From: Butyrivibrio sp. WCD3002
GTDB lineage: Bacteria; Bacillota; Clostridia; Lachnospirales; Lachnospiraceae
Direction: 5' to 3'
Assembly: GCF_000424265.1 (NCBI RefSeq)
Contig: NZ_AUJO01000005.1
Coordinates: 1 to 64,000, forward strand
DNA: 64,000 nucleotides
The notes below the pieces were generated by a model. The model was not told the DNA's origin and did no database searches. It worked only from the letters and a program-made list of their open reading frames with translations. Each line of letters opens with the position of its first letter. Position 1 is the first letter of the stretch. Positions 32,301 through 42,154 of this stretch are shown piece after piece. The position numbers and the translations under genes are program-made.

Positions 32301-34688
32301 TCATCTTATTCTGATATCCGTCAGTGCTACCTGATCTCCGGTAAGAGCCACATAAACCTCAGCCGGTGGATCATTTATCGTAGTGATGTTCTCTAATGCT
32401 ATGCCAAGTGTTTCAGATTTTATTGAGACGCGATTTCCTTTTTTGCTGACCTGAACTTCACATTCTATACCTGCCTTACATGCTTTTCTGAAATCATCCC
32501 AATTCGTAAAATCACTTGTTTTTTCAACTACAAACTTATTGGTGGCATATTCGTTAGGTACATCACTTTCGCCGTTTAGCTTAACCATAGCATATTCACA
32601 GTAGTCTTTGCCGCCAACTTCCTTATCCTCAGATGAATAAAGCACTATATAAGGACAATGCCAGATAAGTGTAGAGGATGGCAGACTGAGAGAATGGAAC
32701 ATAATGGTCAGATAATCTCTTACAGGAATGCCCTTTGTATATGCAGAGCGCGTCCTGTCTACCTGAATGTTGGGGATATCCGACTCAATTCTGTCTGTAA
32801 AATATACGTCATCTGCTATTCTGGGGATCTCTCCCTCATGAACCACTTCAGCCGTATCTTCTATAGTAATGTTCTTTATATAACAGTTCTCACCTGTAAG
32901 CCCTATATATGCTGACTTCGATTTATCAGGCAATGCTGCTACTACCTCAACAATCTTGCTTCTACTTTCAAGAATGACCTTAATATGATCCTGATATCTG
33001 TAGGAAGTTATATTGTATTTCTCTTCTTTGATCTCGGAATCCTTATAAGGCTCAGCATCAGCCTTGGACTTATCACTTACATTGACCTCCATGTTTCTTA
33101 CGGTTGTGGAAACATAGTGACCATCAAACCACACTTCACCGTATTCAACATAATGATATGCGGCTATACCCTTCTCAGTCTTGTGAACCGTCTCATCAAA
33201 AGAATCAAACAGGATTATGGCAGGTCCGCTGAAATCTTTTTCGTTTGTGGCAACTGTAGACAGACAATCGAAATTTACCTTTTTTACATGATCTTCGATT
33301 GATATGCCTCTTGTAATGGAACCTCTGTAGTTATCACATCTGATCTCTTTTTCTACAGGTATTCTCTCACCCTGACCATACTCATTGGCGTCAGCATCAA
33401 GGATTCTGACCATAATATCCGTGTAGTAGGGATCAAACTGAATACCGCCTCCTCTGATAAACTCTTCTCTTATAATGGGCTTTGGCAGCTGATCTCTGTA
33501 TCTTTTCTTGGATCTCATGGCTGCATAGGCATCGGCAATCGCTATTATTCTCGACATCTCTGGAATTTCATCGCCCTTTAGTCCCTCTGGATAGCCGGAT
33601 CCGTCATATTTTTCATTACAATATCTGGCTGCAATACTAAGATACGGATACTCCGTAATATTTGAAAGTATCTCTCCGCTGACGACAGGCTTATTCTTAA
33701 CGATTTCATATTCTTCCTCCGTCAGATCATCATCCTTACCTATAACACTGTCAGGAAGGCCGATCATACCTACGTCGTGAAGCAATGCAGCATAATATAT
33801 CTCATCGCACTCTTCCTCAGTTTTTCCTGCAGCCTCTGCAATTTTCCTTGAAATACTTGCCACACGGGTGGAATGTCCACGGGAATAATCATCCTTTTTT
33901 TCTACTGCAGTAATGAATGCAGTAGCCGTCTGATCAAAGAGGCGCCTCATACTCTTTTTATCATTCTGCAGATTCTCCATCTCCATCCTGTGAACCCGCA
34001 AAACCTCATCGTTAACGTCCAAATATGAAAAGATGTAAAGAGATATGGAAACCAGCACCATCGACATATTAACAATGGAAATTCCATACGTAAAAATCTG
34101 CAGAATTCCTACAGCTATCGGTACAAAAATATACAAAAACAGAGCTGCGTTGATAAATTTACTGAACTTTCTTCTATGCTGAAAAGCAACTGTATACTGC
34201 ACAATCGGCCCCACTACGGGGATAAGGTAACAGATAAGGAATCCCGGGCCTCTGTGGTATTTGTTGGTTTCATCAAAATAATAGTAGAGCCCTGTAAACT
34301 GGGATAATACAACCAAAAGCATACCAAGAATAGATGCAACGCCGGTAAAAATAAGCCTTCTGGGCGTATTTGTGACTTTTCCTTCATTACTGAGAAGATC
34401 TATAAGATATAGATTAAACGTGAAGACTATACCTGAAGTCAGGAAAAATACCATGAAGTTGGATATTCTTACCATATAAAATGCGATTCTGCTTGGATTT
34501 CCGGAATACAAATATGCCTGTCTGTCAAAAAAGAGTAAAAATGTAGCTACCAGTTCCATGCCTATAAGAATCCATTTCCTTCTCCGGGGCAAAAATCTGG
34601 TAATGCCAAGCAGAAGTGCCATCATCATACACATGGCACATAATGCAAGCATAATATCCATTTGATTTGCTCTTATAAAATCAAACAT
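32301..34688 (-). CDS. Membrane HD-GYP-type protein with degenerate metal site
   Basis: A 795-residue protein. Residues 1-230 contain seven to eight membrane helices (the type often found before GGDEF or HD-GYP domains in Lachnospiraceae), followed by a short coiled coil. The HD-GYP domain (about 255-430) keeps DDYSRGHSTRV, LLHDVGMIGLP and YDGSGYPEG, but the second ligand block reads IVKNKPVVSGEIL where family members have KxHxxxG, and the third reads ARYCNEKYDG where they have HHERYDG. At least three metal-binding histidines are missing, so hydrolysis of cyclic di-GMP is doubtful; a binding or sensing role is more likely. The last 350 residues form two beta-rich units with a repeated end (AYIGLTGENCYIKNITIE; VYVALTGDQVALTDIRI). 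It ends a four-gene signalling cluster. Confidence 0.78.
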   Translation of the reverse strand: MFDFIRANQMDIMLALCAMCMMMALLLGITRFLPRRRKWILIGMELVATFLLFFDRQAYLYSGNPSRIAFYMVRISNFMVFFLTSGIVFTFNLYLIDLLSNEGKVTNTPRRLIFTGVASILGMLLVVLSQFTGLYYYFDETNKYHRGPGFLICYLIPVVGPIVQYTVAFQHRRKFSKFINAALFLYIFVPIAVGILQIFTYGISIVNMSMVLVSISLYIFSYLDVNDEVLRVHRMEMENLQNDKKSMRRLFDQTATAFITAVEKKDDYSRGHSTRVASISRKIAEAAGKTEEECDEIYYAALLHDVGMIGLPDSVIGKDDDLTEEEYEIVKNKPVVSGEILSNITEYPYLSIAARYCNEKYDGSGYPEGLKGDEIPEMSRIIAIADAYAAMRSKKRYRDQLPKPIIREEFIRGGGIQFDPYYTDIMVRILDADANEYGQGERIPVEKEIRCDNYRGSITRGISIEDHVKKVNFDCLSTVATNEKDFSGPAIILFDSFDETVHKTEKGIAAYHYVEYGEVWFDGHYVSTTVRNMEVNVSDKSKADAEPYKDSEIKEEKYNITSYRYQDHIKVILESRSKIVEVVAALPDKSKSAYIGLTGENCYIKNITIEDTAEVVHEGEIPRIADDVYFTDRIESDIPNIQVDRTRSAYTKGIPVRDYLTIMFHSLSLPSSTLIWHCPYIVLYSSEDKEVGGKDYCEYAMVKLNGESDVPNEYATNKFVVEKTSDFTNWDDFRKACKAGIECEVQVSKKGNRVSIKSETLGIALENITTINDPPAEVYVALTGDQVALTDIRIR

Positions 34689-34731
34689 CTACCGGCTTCT
34701 CCTTCGGTTAACAGTTACAACTCTTCTATAA

Positions 34732-35490
34732 TTATCTGTGCAGAATGAAAAACTCCTGCAGCTTCTCTATAAGCTCTGCTCTATCGATGTTTTTAAGGAA
34801 GTACCCTTCAGGTTTCAGGGCAACAACCTTCATAACACTTTCCTTATCGCCTTTACCTGTAAGGAACATAACCGGAATATTTCTTGTCTCCGGGTCACTT
34901 CGAAGCATCTCAAGAACCTGTGGTCCGGTAGTAACCGGCATTTCATGATCCAGCAAAATAAGATCAACTTTATTCTTGGCAAGCCACTTGATGGCTCTGA
35001 GTCCTGAATTAGCCATGGATACCTTGTAGATTCCCTTAAGCCATTCCCTAACAAGTGTCAGATACTGAGGATCATCATCCACTATAAGAATGCTCTTTTT
35101 AAAATCACCGGAAGCCATCTTTGAAAAATATTCCGACACCGTTCTTGCAAACTTCTCATTATCCACAGGTCTGCAGAAGGTCTCATAGATCAGTTCTTCC
35201 GGCAGGTGCTTCCGAATCTGCTCTATATCGATCTGTTCGCCGATAAGTATCATCTGAAGATTTCTCTCATCCATAATATCCGTCAGATAATGAAGGACAT
35301 CCTCGTGAGGCATCGTGTTATCATCCAGATAAAGTGTAATGAGCGACACATCCTGTATCTTGGCGTTAATGTCATCCACACTCAGATGAACAAACTCCGT
35401 ATCGCAGTCTGCGCCCTGCGCTTTTTGAATAAGCACACGTACTATAAATGATTCCTTTTCTCCGATAACTATCATCTTGTTTGCAGCCAT
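34732..35490 (-). CDS. Response regulator with pseudo-receiver plus receiver domain
   Basis: A 252-residue cytoplasmic protein. Residues 1-115 resemble a receiver fold (MIVIGEKESFIVRVLI; LITLYLDDN) but lack a clear DD pair and phospho-acceptor context. Residues 128-252 form a true receiver: ILIVDDDPQYL, acceptor D in LILLDHEMPVTTG, T in FLTGKGD and K in YFLKNID. There is no output domain. It follows the hybrid kinase by 39 bases and could take phosphate from that kinase's HPt domain. The ATG at 35490 is preceded by GAGGG. Confidence 0.78.
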   Translation of the reverse strand: MAANKMIVIGEKESFIVRVLIQKAQGADCDTEFVHLSVDDINAKIQDVSLITLYLDDNTMPHEDVLHYLTDIMDERNLQMILIGEQIDIEQIRKHLPEELIYETFCRPVDNEKFARTVSEYFSKMASGDFKKSILIVDDDPQYLTLVREWLKGIYKVSMANSGLRAIKWLAKNKVDLILLDHEMPVTTGPQVLEMLRSDPETRNIPVMFLTGKGDKESVMKVVALKPEGYFLKNIDRAELIEKLQEFFILHR

Positions 35491-35529
35491 CGTCTTTTCC
35501 CTCTCTAATTCTAGGTATAATATCAAGTT

Positions 35530-38500
35530 TTATAAGGAAAGTAATTCTTCCATAGCATCCCAGTCAAAGGTCCTGAGGAGCTTTTCCAGTTCGCTTATCT
35601 TCTTTTCATCCTCAGGTGACAGCTTATAATTCTTAAGCTGCCCTATTATCATCTCAACAGCATCATAATCCATCTGCGGAACCACATCTGCAAGGGCATC
35701 ATAAGCATCCTTGAGCTCATCCTCAGGTATAGGCTCCTTGCTGTCATCCTGTTCATCTTCGACGGTAAGTTTTGAGAGCTTTTCCTTAAAGGACAAATAG
35801 TCAGCCATGAATTTATCGGTATGGGCATCAATAAACTCCACATCCTCATGATTTCCTGCATCCTCAAGACTTGCCGCCATCTTGGCCAGCTCTACCGCAC
35901 CAATGATTCTTGCAGAACTCTTAAGTGCATGAACCTTGATCGTATAAAGCCTTATATTGCCACCGTTGTAAGCATCCTGAATAACCTTGGAATTGGCATC
36001 AATGGTCTCAAGGAAAAGCTGCAATGAAATGATAAAGCTTGAAATACCACCTGAGTTTTTAATACCTTCATCGACGGAAATCTCATGGACATCATTGATC
36101 CAAAGCATATTCTCCGGAAGCTCCTTAAGATCTTCCACAGCATCTGCAGCTTCTGCCTTCTGCATTATCTCCTCGGGAAGATGTCGCATGATGGTCTCTT
36201 CCAAAGCCCTACTGTCCACAGGTTTTGCCAGATAACCGTTAAAGCCTTTGTCCGTATAATACTTCTCTCCGAGAGCTGCATTGGCGGTAAGCGCATAAAC
36301 AGGCAGATCCTTATATCTCTCCCTAATCCTTGCAAGGGTCTCAACGCCGTCCATTCCCGGCATCATATGATCAAGGAATACCACGTTAAACTTGTTTTCA
36401 GCAATCTTATCAAGACATTCCTCTCCGCTGGAAGCCGTAGTTACAAATACCTTTGTCGCCTTAAGAAGCCTTTGGATGACGTTCAGGTTCATGGGATTAT
36501 CGTCCACCACAAGAATATCCGCATCCGGCGCAACGAACTTAGGCACATAAGGTCCATCCACCGCATGTTCTTCATGCTCTACGAAGTTTCCGAGAGGTGT
36601 TTCATCTACTATCTTCTGGTCTACAGTCAGCGTAAATTCAGATCCCTCACCGTATACACTTTCGCAGGTGAGAGTTCCGTGCATAAGCTCAGCAAAACGT
36701 CTTGATATATCAAGTCCCAGACCTGTTCCCTGTATTCCACTGTTTTTCTCTTCATCAAGTCTCTCATAAGCAGTAAAAATCCTGGGCATATCCTCTTCCT
36801 TGATACCCATACCGGTATCTTTTACGGAAAAGGCCACCTTACAAGTATCATCTTCTCTTCTGAGCATTGTTACATTAAGTACAAAGCCGCCATAATCCGT
36901 GTACTTTACTGCATTAGTCAAAAGATTAATGACTATCTGCTTTATCTTTTCCGAATCGCCATAAAGTTTCTTGGGCAGCATCTCGTCCACCACGACATCA
37001 AAGGTCAGCTCTTTCTGGGTACTTCTTACTCTGACCATGGATACAATTGACCTCAGCATATCCTGAACATCATATTCTATCTCTACAGCGTGCATTTTGC
37101 CGGATTCTATCTTAGACATATCAAGAAGGTTATTGATCAGTCCAAGCAGAGATTCTGAAGCATTACGTATATCATAGGCATAATTTATCATGGACAGGAA
37201 GTAACTCTTTGGTACATCTGTCGGATCCTCTCTCATGATCATCTCGTCCATACCCATTATAGTGTTTATGGGTGTTCTGATCTCATGAGAAATATTGGCA
37301 AGGAACCTTGTTTTGGCGGTATTGGCTCTCTGCGCCTCATCTCTGGCCTGCTTAATCTCATCATACTGCCTTGTGATGATGGTAGACTTCATTATTCTAT
37401 ATACTACAAAGCCTGCAGTAATTGCCACGAGCAACGCCATAAACAATCTGAACACCAAAAGTTCTCTCAGTCTTGGCTTTTTCACTATTTCAAAAACTTC
37501 ATCAATAATGACGTCCTCATCATTACTTCCAAGTACCTGAATATGAAGATGATAATCACCATAGGACAAACCGGTATATTCAAGAGGCGTAAGCTCACTT
37601 CTTTTCAATGTGATTCCTGACTCCTCACGGCCTTCAAAAAACAGTTTTACAGTGGGATTCAAGGTTGTATAATCCATTACAGCCGTATGGATTCTGATAC
37701 GTTCATCGGATGGCGGTATTACATATCTGCCATTTTCATCCGGAAGAATCCTTGTATCACCGTTATAAACGGAGTTCACTGCAATCTTTATATCAGTACT
37801 TTCTTCATAATAATTGTCAATGTTAACCCTGATAACACCATATCTGCCGGGGATATAAAGATTACCGTCACTATCAAGAGCGGCGTTTGAGTTTGCCGTT
37901 ATTGCATAGGGTAGACCATTTGCTATAGTATAGAGTCTGTAATTTTTGACATCATCATCAAGAAGTTCCTTAGTATCCACCTTATAGATTCCACAAGATG
38001 CCATTACCCAGGCAGAATCATTATTGTCAAAATAAAGGTCATAGTTGTTGTTATAAGGGAAAGAGGTTACGGTATGCGTAACTCCTTCTTTCAAATACTG
38101 GATCGAGTTGGAGGTAACAAGCCAGATCACACCATTGACGTCGTCCTTGATCATCTTCATTATTACGTCACTGGTCAGTCCATCCTCGCGTCCAATTTTT
38201 GTAATGGTATCACCATCTATTACATATATTCCATCACCATCAGTAGCCGCAAAAATCTTGCCGCCATTTTCCACAATAATTGCTAAAATAATAGTATTTT
38301 TAAGACCTTCCTCCTGACCATAGGTCTTAACTACCTTACCGTTCTTAAGGACTGCTACTCCGCCATTGGTGCCTACAACCAGGCTTCCATCCGCCGCTTC
38401 GTAAATACACCTTATCTGATCATGGGGCATACCATCTTTGGTTGTATATGATGTTATTCTGCCGTCTACGTCAAAGCATACTAACCCCTTATCATTGCTG

Positions 38501-39753
38501 TAGCCTGCTACCCACAGATTCTTTTTACTGTCCTCCATGATGGATCTGATGCGGGTTCCTGTCATATAGTCAGTCAGCGCATCGTAAAGAGGAGTGAAGT
38601 CATTATTTAGTACATAAAGACCATTATCAGTTCCTATATATAACCTTCCCAAATGTCTGCAGGTAGCGTTTACAACATTCTTCTCGATACCCGCTACCTC
38701 AGCAAGATCAAGGAAATTATTAGCAACAATTTTCATGGCGCCCTGAGATGATGAAGCAACCCAGATATTGCCCTGATAATCCGATGTAGTCATTTCTATG
38801 GAGCTGTTTATAGGCAGATCGGTAAGTGCGTGAAATTTTGCCTTTGTATCAAGATATCCTATGCGGCTTGTTGATGAAACCCATACTCTGTCGCAATCGT
38901 AGCTAAGCCAATGGACGTTATCAATAGGCGCAATCACTATCTTTACCATCGTAGGTCCTTTATCACCAAAGGCTCCATAGTATAAGTACTTACTCTCAGT
39001 ACCGAAGTAGATATATCCGGGACTGTGGGGGTCAGCCAATATGGTGGTTATGGGCTCCATTCCCAGCTCATCACTTGTAAAAACGTCTGTTATTTTACAA
39101 TTCTCTATCGCAAAAACCTTACCATTCTTGGTCTGTCCGTATATCCTTCCGTTGGAATCCGAATCAAGCTTTAGAACGCGCTCTTCATTAATCCTGCTAT
39201 CATCGATGGTATGAAGCTGTCCCTCCGGGTCCACATAAGCAACACCCGCAATAGTTCCAAGGAAAACATTACCCTCGTTGTCTTCAGCAAAAATCCTGAT
39301 TGAAGATGACGGCATACCGTCTGCGTAAGTATAGTGAGTCCTTGTCTCACCATCAATCACAACAACACCGTTATCATTGGTTCCTACCCATATTCTGCCC
39401 TTACTGTCCTCAAAAAGGCCACGACCACTGGTCAGACCGTCAGAGGTATCAAGCCTCTCAAACTCAGTGCCGTCATATCTCATGATTCCGCTGTAGCCGC
39501 CAATCCAAATATATCCGTTGCTATCTCCCATAATATAGTTGGCATCTGAGGTGATAAGTCCGTTGGAGGCATCATAAATCTCGGCCGTATAACCCTCCTG
39601 GGTTATCTGACCGGTAATCGCATAACCGCCACCCGCCTTTTCTTCGCCATCTTCTGCAGCTGCAACGCTCTGTGACTGACATAACAGTGATAAAACAGAC
39701 AGGATTGCAATTGTACTTATGAAGTTTTTATATCGAAAATACTTCAATGACAT
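35530..39753 (-). CDS. Beta-propeller hybrid sensor histidine kinase with receiver and HPt domains
   Basis: A 1407-residue one-protein phosphorelay. A signal sequence (about 1-33) leads to an extracellular region of about 700 residues with repeated Reg_prop motifs (GRIWVGTNDNGVVVID; GLTSDVIMKMIKDDVNG), i.e. two seven-bladed propellers, then a Y_Y_Y-like domain. A membrane helix lies near residue 774. Inside the cell: HisKA with H in ANISHEIRTPINT (near 823), HATPase_c (NLLTNAVKYTD, KDTGMGI, GTGLGL), receiver with D in VVFLDHMMPGMDG (near 1128), and HPt with H in VHALKSSARI (near 1276). The extracellular part resembles polysaccharide sensors of gut bacteria, but it has no AraC output domain. 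It needs a partner; the response regulator follows after 39 bases. Confidence 0.92.
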   Translation of the reverse strand: MSLKYFRYKNFISTIAILSVLSLLCQSQSVAAAEDGEEKAGGGYAITGQITQEGYTAEIYDASNGLITSDANYIMGDSNGYIWIGGYSGIMRYDGTEFERLDTSDGLTSGRGLFEDSKGRIWVGTNDNGVVVIDGETRTHYTYADGMPSSSIRIFAEDNEGNVFLGTIAGVAYVDPEGQLHTIDDSRINEERVLKLDSDSNGRIYGQTKNGKVFAIENCKITDVFTSDELGMEPITTILADPHSPGYIYFGTESKYLYYGAFGDKGPTMVKIVIAPIDNVHWLSYDCDRVWVSSTSRIGYLDTKAKFHALTDLPINSSIEMTTSDYQGNIWVASSSQGAMKIVANNFLDLAEVAGIEKNVVNATCRHLGRLYIGTDNGLYVLNNDFTPLYDALTDYMTGTRIRSIMEDSKKNLWVAGYSNDKGLVCFDVDGRITSYTTKDGMPHDQIRCIYEAADGSLVVGTNGGVAVLKNGKVVKTYGQEEGLKNTIILAIIVENGGKIFAATDGDGIYVIDGDTITKIGREDGLTSDVIMKMIKDDVNGVIWLVTSNSIQYLKEGVTHTVTSFPYNNNYDLYFDNNDSAWVMASCGIYKVDTKELLDDDVKNYRLYTIANGLPYAITANSNAALDSDGNLYIPGRYGVIRVNIDNYYEESTDIKIAVNSVYNGDTRILPDENGRYVIPPSDERIRIHTAVMDYTTLNPTVKLFFEGREESGITLKRSELTPLEYTGLSYGDYHLHIQVLGSNDEDVIIDEVFEIVKKPRLRELLVFRLFMALLVAITAGFVVYRIMKSTIITRQYDEIKQARDEAQRANTAKTRFLANISHEIRTPINTIMGMDEMIMREDPTDVPKSYFLSMINYAYDIRNASESLLGLINNLLDMSKIESGKMHAVEIEYDVQDMLRSIVSMVRVRSTQKELTFDVVVDEMLPKKLYGDSEKIKQIVINLLTNAVKYTDYGGFVLNVTMLRREDDTCKVAFSVKDTGMGIKEEDMPRIFTAYERLDEEKNSGIQGTGLGLDISRRFAELMHGTLTCESVYGEGSEFTLTVDQKIVDETPLGNFVEHEEHAVDGPYVPKFVAPDADILVVDDNPMNLNVIQRLLKATKVFVTTASSGEECLDKIAENKFNVVFLDHMMPGMDGVETLARIRERYKDLPVYALTANAALGEKYYTDKGFNGYLAKPVDSRALEETIMRHLPEEIMQKAEAADAVEDLKELPENMLWINDVHEISVDEGIKNSGGISSFIISLQLFLETIDANSKVIQDAYNGGNIRLYTIKVHALKSSARIIGAVELAKMAASLEDAGNHEDVEFIDAHTDKFMADYLSFKEKLSKLTVEDEQDDSKEPIPEDELKDAYDALADVVPQMDYDAVEMIIGQLKNYKLSPEDEKKISELEKLLRTFDWDAMEELLSL

Positions 39754-39765
39754 GCAACCTCCAAA

Positions 39766-41901
39766 TTACATACGATCGTATTTCTTCAGAATAACTTTTA
39801 CTTCAGAAAGCGATTCTATAAATACTTCCACGCATTTTGCATCAAACTGTGTTCCCGCACCTTCCTGTATGATCTCAATAGCTTTATCTAACGGATATGC
39901 AGGCTTATATACTCTTGGCGAAGCAAGAGCATCAAAAACATCGGCAACAGCCATGATTCTGGCTGAAAGTGGGATAACCTCCCCGTGAAGCCCCTCGGGA
40001 TACCCATTGCCGTCCCATCTCTCATGGTGATATGCAGCCATATTTCTGGCTTCCTTCAGGTAACTTCCGCCCTTAACGGTGCTGATCGCCTTTTCTATTA
40101 TCTCTTTACCGGCTGTAGTATGAGTTTTCATGATCTCATACTCTTCTTCAGTAAGTTTGCCGGGCTTATTCAGGATCTTATCGGAGATATTGATTTTTCC
40201 TACATCATGCAAAGGCGCTGATCTGACTACATCAGAAATAAATTTAGGTGTGATCTTCTCTGCGTAATAGCCCTTTCTTTTCAGGCCTTCGACGATGATC
40301 TTTACATAGGCTGCGGTCTTCTGGACATGGGCGCCGGTATCGGAGTCACGACTCTCGACCATATCTGCCATTGTTATGATAAGTCCGTCCTGCATCTGCA
40401 TAGTAGATTCCGACAGATGTCTTATGCTTCTCATCTGCTCAGCCTGATTCAACGTCAGGTCGCAAATGGTCTTATACAGTTTCTCTATCTCATCCCCTGT
40501 ATGAATGTTAAGAGACCTGATTCTTCGCACATTATTATCAAGGCTCACCTGATCGTCGCCTGCTTCAGCAAACTCCTCCACGCAGGATGTCATTGCACTG
40601 AGAGGATATGTGGTGTAAATACTGGTGGTCCAAAGCTCAAAGGCAACAATAAGAATAAATAGTCCAGCCATTATCAGCAGAATCTTCATGATAAAGTCGA
40701 TCATATAATCCGCCATGTACTCAAGAGAAACATCGCAGATAATATAGCAGACCAGCTTCCCTGCACTATTCTTAAGGGGATAGCCTATAGTAAGAAGCCA
40801 GCCTTCATCACTTTTTGATTCTATGGGGGCTATCTCTTCACCTGCAAGAATAGCGTCTTTATATGGTAAAAACTCATCCTTGAAGGGCAGCTTTGTTCCT
40901 ATGTCATAGCCATACTCTGTTTCCGTATCCAGATCAAAAATTACATAGCATCCATCCTCCTCTACTTTTATCAGATACAGATAATCAACGCCCAGTGAAT
41001 TATTACGTATCTTGTAGAGCATTTCCTTTGTTTCCAGATAGCCGGGGGCATTTTCACCCTCCATCATATATGTATCAATCATGTCGGGATCGACTATCTC
41101 TGCAGCAAACCTGCAGGCGTCGCTGGCGGCCTCTATTCTGTCATTTTTAGCACTGTTAAAATACAGGGTGAGCCCAATCCAGGCCATAGCAATTACCAGT
41201 ACAAATGAAGTCAGAAGCAGCTTACTGCTCTCCCTCCATCGTACTGACCCCTTTGAATCAGCCTTCCACCTATATATCCTGTTTTCTTCCTCTTCAGTCA
41301 TTACGCGCTGCTTTACAATACTGTTTGCGATTCTGGTAGAAATATCATCCGGAAGAATACGAATAACCAAAACTGCCAACCCAAGGGAAATACCTTTATC
41401 AAAGACATTAACCAAAACATCAAGCATCATAGCTGCAGGCAAATATGGAAATCCCGTTGCTGCAGCAAACTCAATAGCTGCGTTGTCAACCACAGAGTCC
41501 TGCGTATCCACCCCGATAAATCTGCGGATAATGACACTAAGTATGCCCGATATCATCGCTAACATCAGGATATAACCAAATACATCTTTAACTTTTCTAA
41601 AGGAGTGTTTTCTTGAGAAAACTGAGGTATGAATAGCTATAAGAGCATTTATAACAGAAAAATACATGTTTGTCGGACTAAACAACATAGAAACAGTGTT
41701 AGTCACAACCGCTGTTAAAATGCCAAAGAAAGGACCTGCTATCAGAGTGACATAAATGGTCCCCGTCGTATCAAGATAAAGCGGCAGTTTAAGGCTGCTC
41801 ATAATAAAGCCCAGTAATACATTGGCCGCTATTCCGGACAGCACAAGTGCATCGCGCAATATTCTGTTTTTATCTATTTTATGCGAAATGCTTATCTTCA
41901 C
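39766..41901 (-). CDS. Membrane HD-GYP cyclic-di-GMP phosphodiesterase with Cache sensor
   Basis: A 711-residue protein. An N-terminal region of five to six helices (about 10-190; LPLYLDTTGTIYVTLIAGPF) resembles ECF-transporter S-components. After another helix an extracellular Cache-like sensor (about 250-410) precedes a further helix and a HAMP-like linker. The C-terminal HD-GYP domain is intact: SRDSDTGAHVQKTAAY, LHDVGKINI (near 563), MKTHTTAGKEII and YHHERWDGNGYPEGLHG (near 627). It should hydrolyse cyclic di-GMP in response to an external ligand. I prefer GTG at 41901, with GAGGGGA six bases upstream, over a TTG at 41940. The hybrid kinase gene follows after 12 bases. Confidence 0.87.
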   Translation of the reverse strand: MKISISHKIDKNRILRDALVLSGIAANVLLGFIMSSLKLPLYLDTTGTIYVTLIAGPFFGILTAVVTNTVSMLFSPTNMYFSVINALIAIHTSVFSRKHSFRKVKDVFGYILMLAMISGILSVIIRRFIGVDTQDSVVDNAAIEFAAATGFPYLPAAMMLDVLVNVFDKGISLGLAVLVIRILPDDISTRIANSIVKQRVMTEEEENRIYRWKADSKGSVRWRESSKLLLTSFVLVIAMAWIGLTLYFNSAKNDRIEAASDACRFAAEIVDPDMIDTYMMEGENAPGYLETKEMLYKIRNNSLGVDYLYLIKVEEDGCYVIFDLDTETEYGYDIGTKLPFKDEFLPYKDAILAGEEIAPIESKSDEGWLLTIGYPLKNSAGKLVCYIICDVSLEYMADYMIDFIMKILLIMAGLFILIVAFELWTTSIYTTYPLSAMTSCVEEFAEAGDDQVSLDNNVRRIRSLNIHTGDEIEKLYKTICDLTLNQAEQMRSIRHLSESTMQMQDGLIITMADMVESRDSDTGAHVQKTAAYVKIIVEGLKRKGYYAEKITPKFISDVVRSAPLHDVGKINISDKILNKPGKLTEEEYEIMKTHTTAGKEIIEKAISTVKGGSYLKEARNMAAYHHERWDGNGYPEGLHGEVIPLSARIMAVADVFDALASPRVYKPAYPLDKAIEIIQEGAGTQFDAKCVEVFIESLSEVKVILKKYDRM

Positions 41902-42102
41902 TCTTTTCCCCTCATCTAAAGATACTTGCCCATAGTACAAGCACTATATAGTAAATAATAGCATTTTGGCGGCCTTTTTCCTATTAAATAAATATGAAAA
42001 AAAAATATAATATCATACAAAAAAGCTGAAAATAACGATAACAATCATCTCTCCTGCATAGCATTGCACAGAAGCACTATTTCGCATGCTATCCAATTAT
42101 TG

Positions 42103-42108
42103 TATAAT
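42103..42108 (+). promoter_or_regulatory. -10 box of the FakA-like domain gene
   Basis: TATAAT at 42103-42108, directly preceded by TG. No convincing -35 box is visible at the usual distance (TTTCGC at 42080-42085). The 5' leader would be about 40 bases, with AAGGAGG seven bases before the ATG. Confidence 0.5.
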
Positions 42109-42154
42109 CAGCTTACTGATTATTTAATACTACGTGGATTAAGGAGGAAATTTA

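Noticed and set aside
36085..36705. 206-codon open frame on the plus strand
   Set aside because: Antisense to the receiver/HPt part of the hybrid kinase, whose motifs are unmistakable.
39766..41940. TTG start at 41940 for the HD-GYP gene
   Set aside because: No ribosome site there, while GTG at 41901 follows GAGGGGA by six bases.
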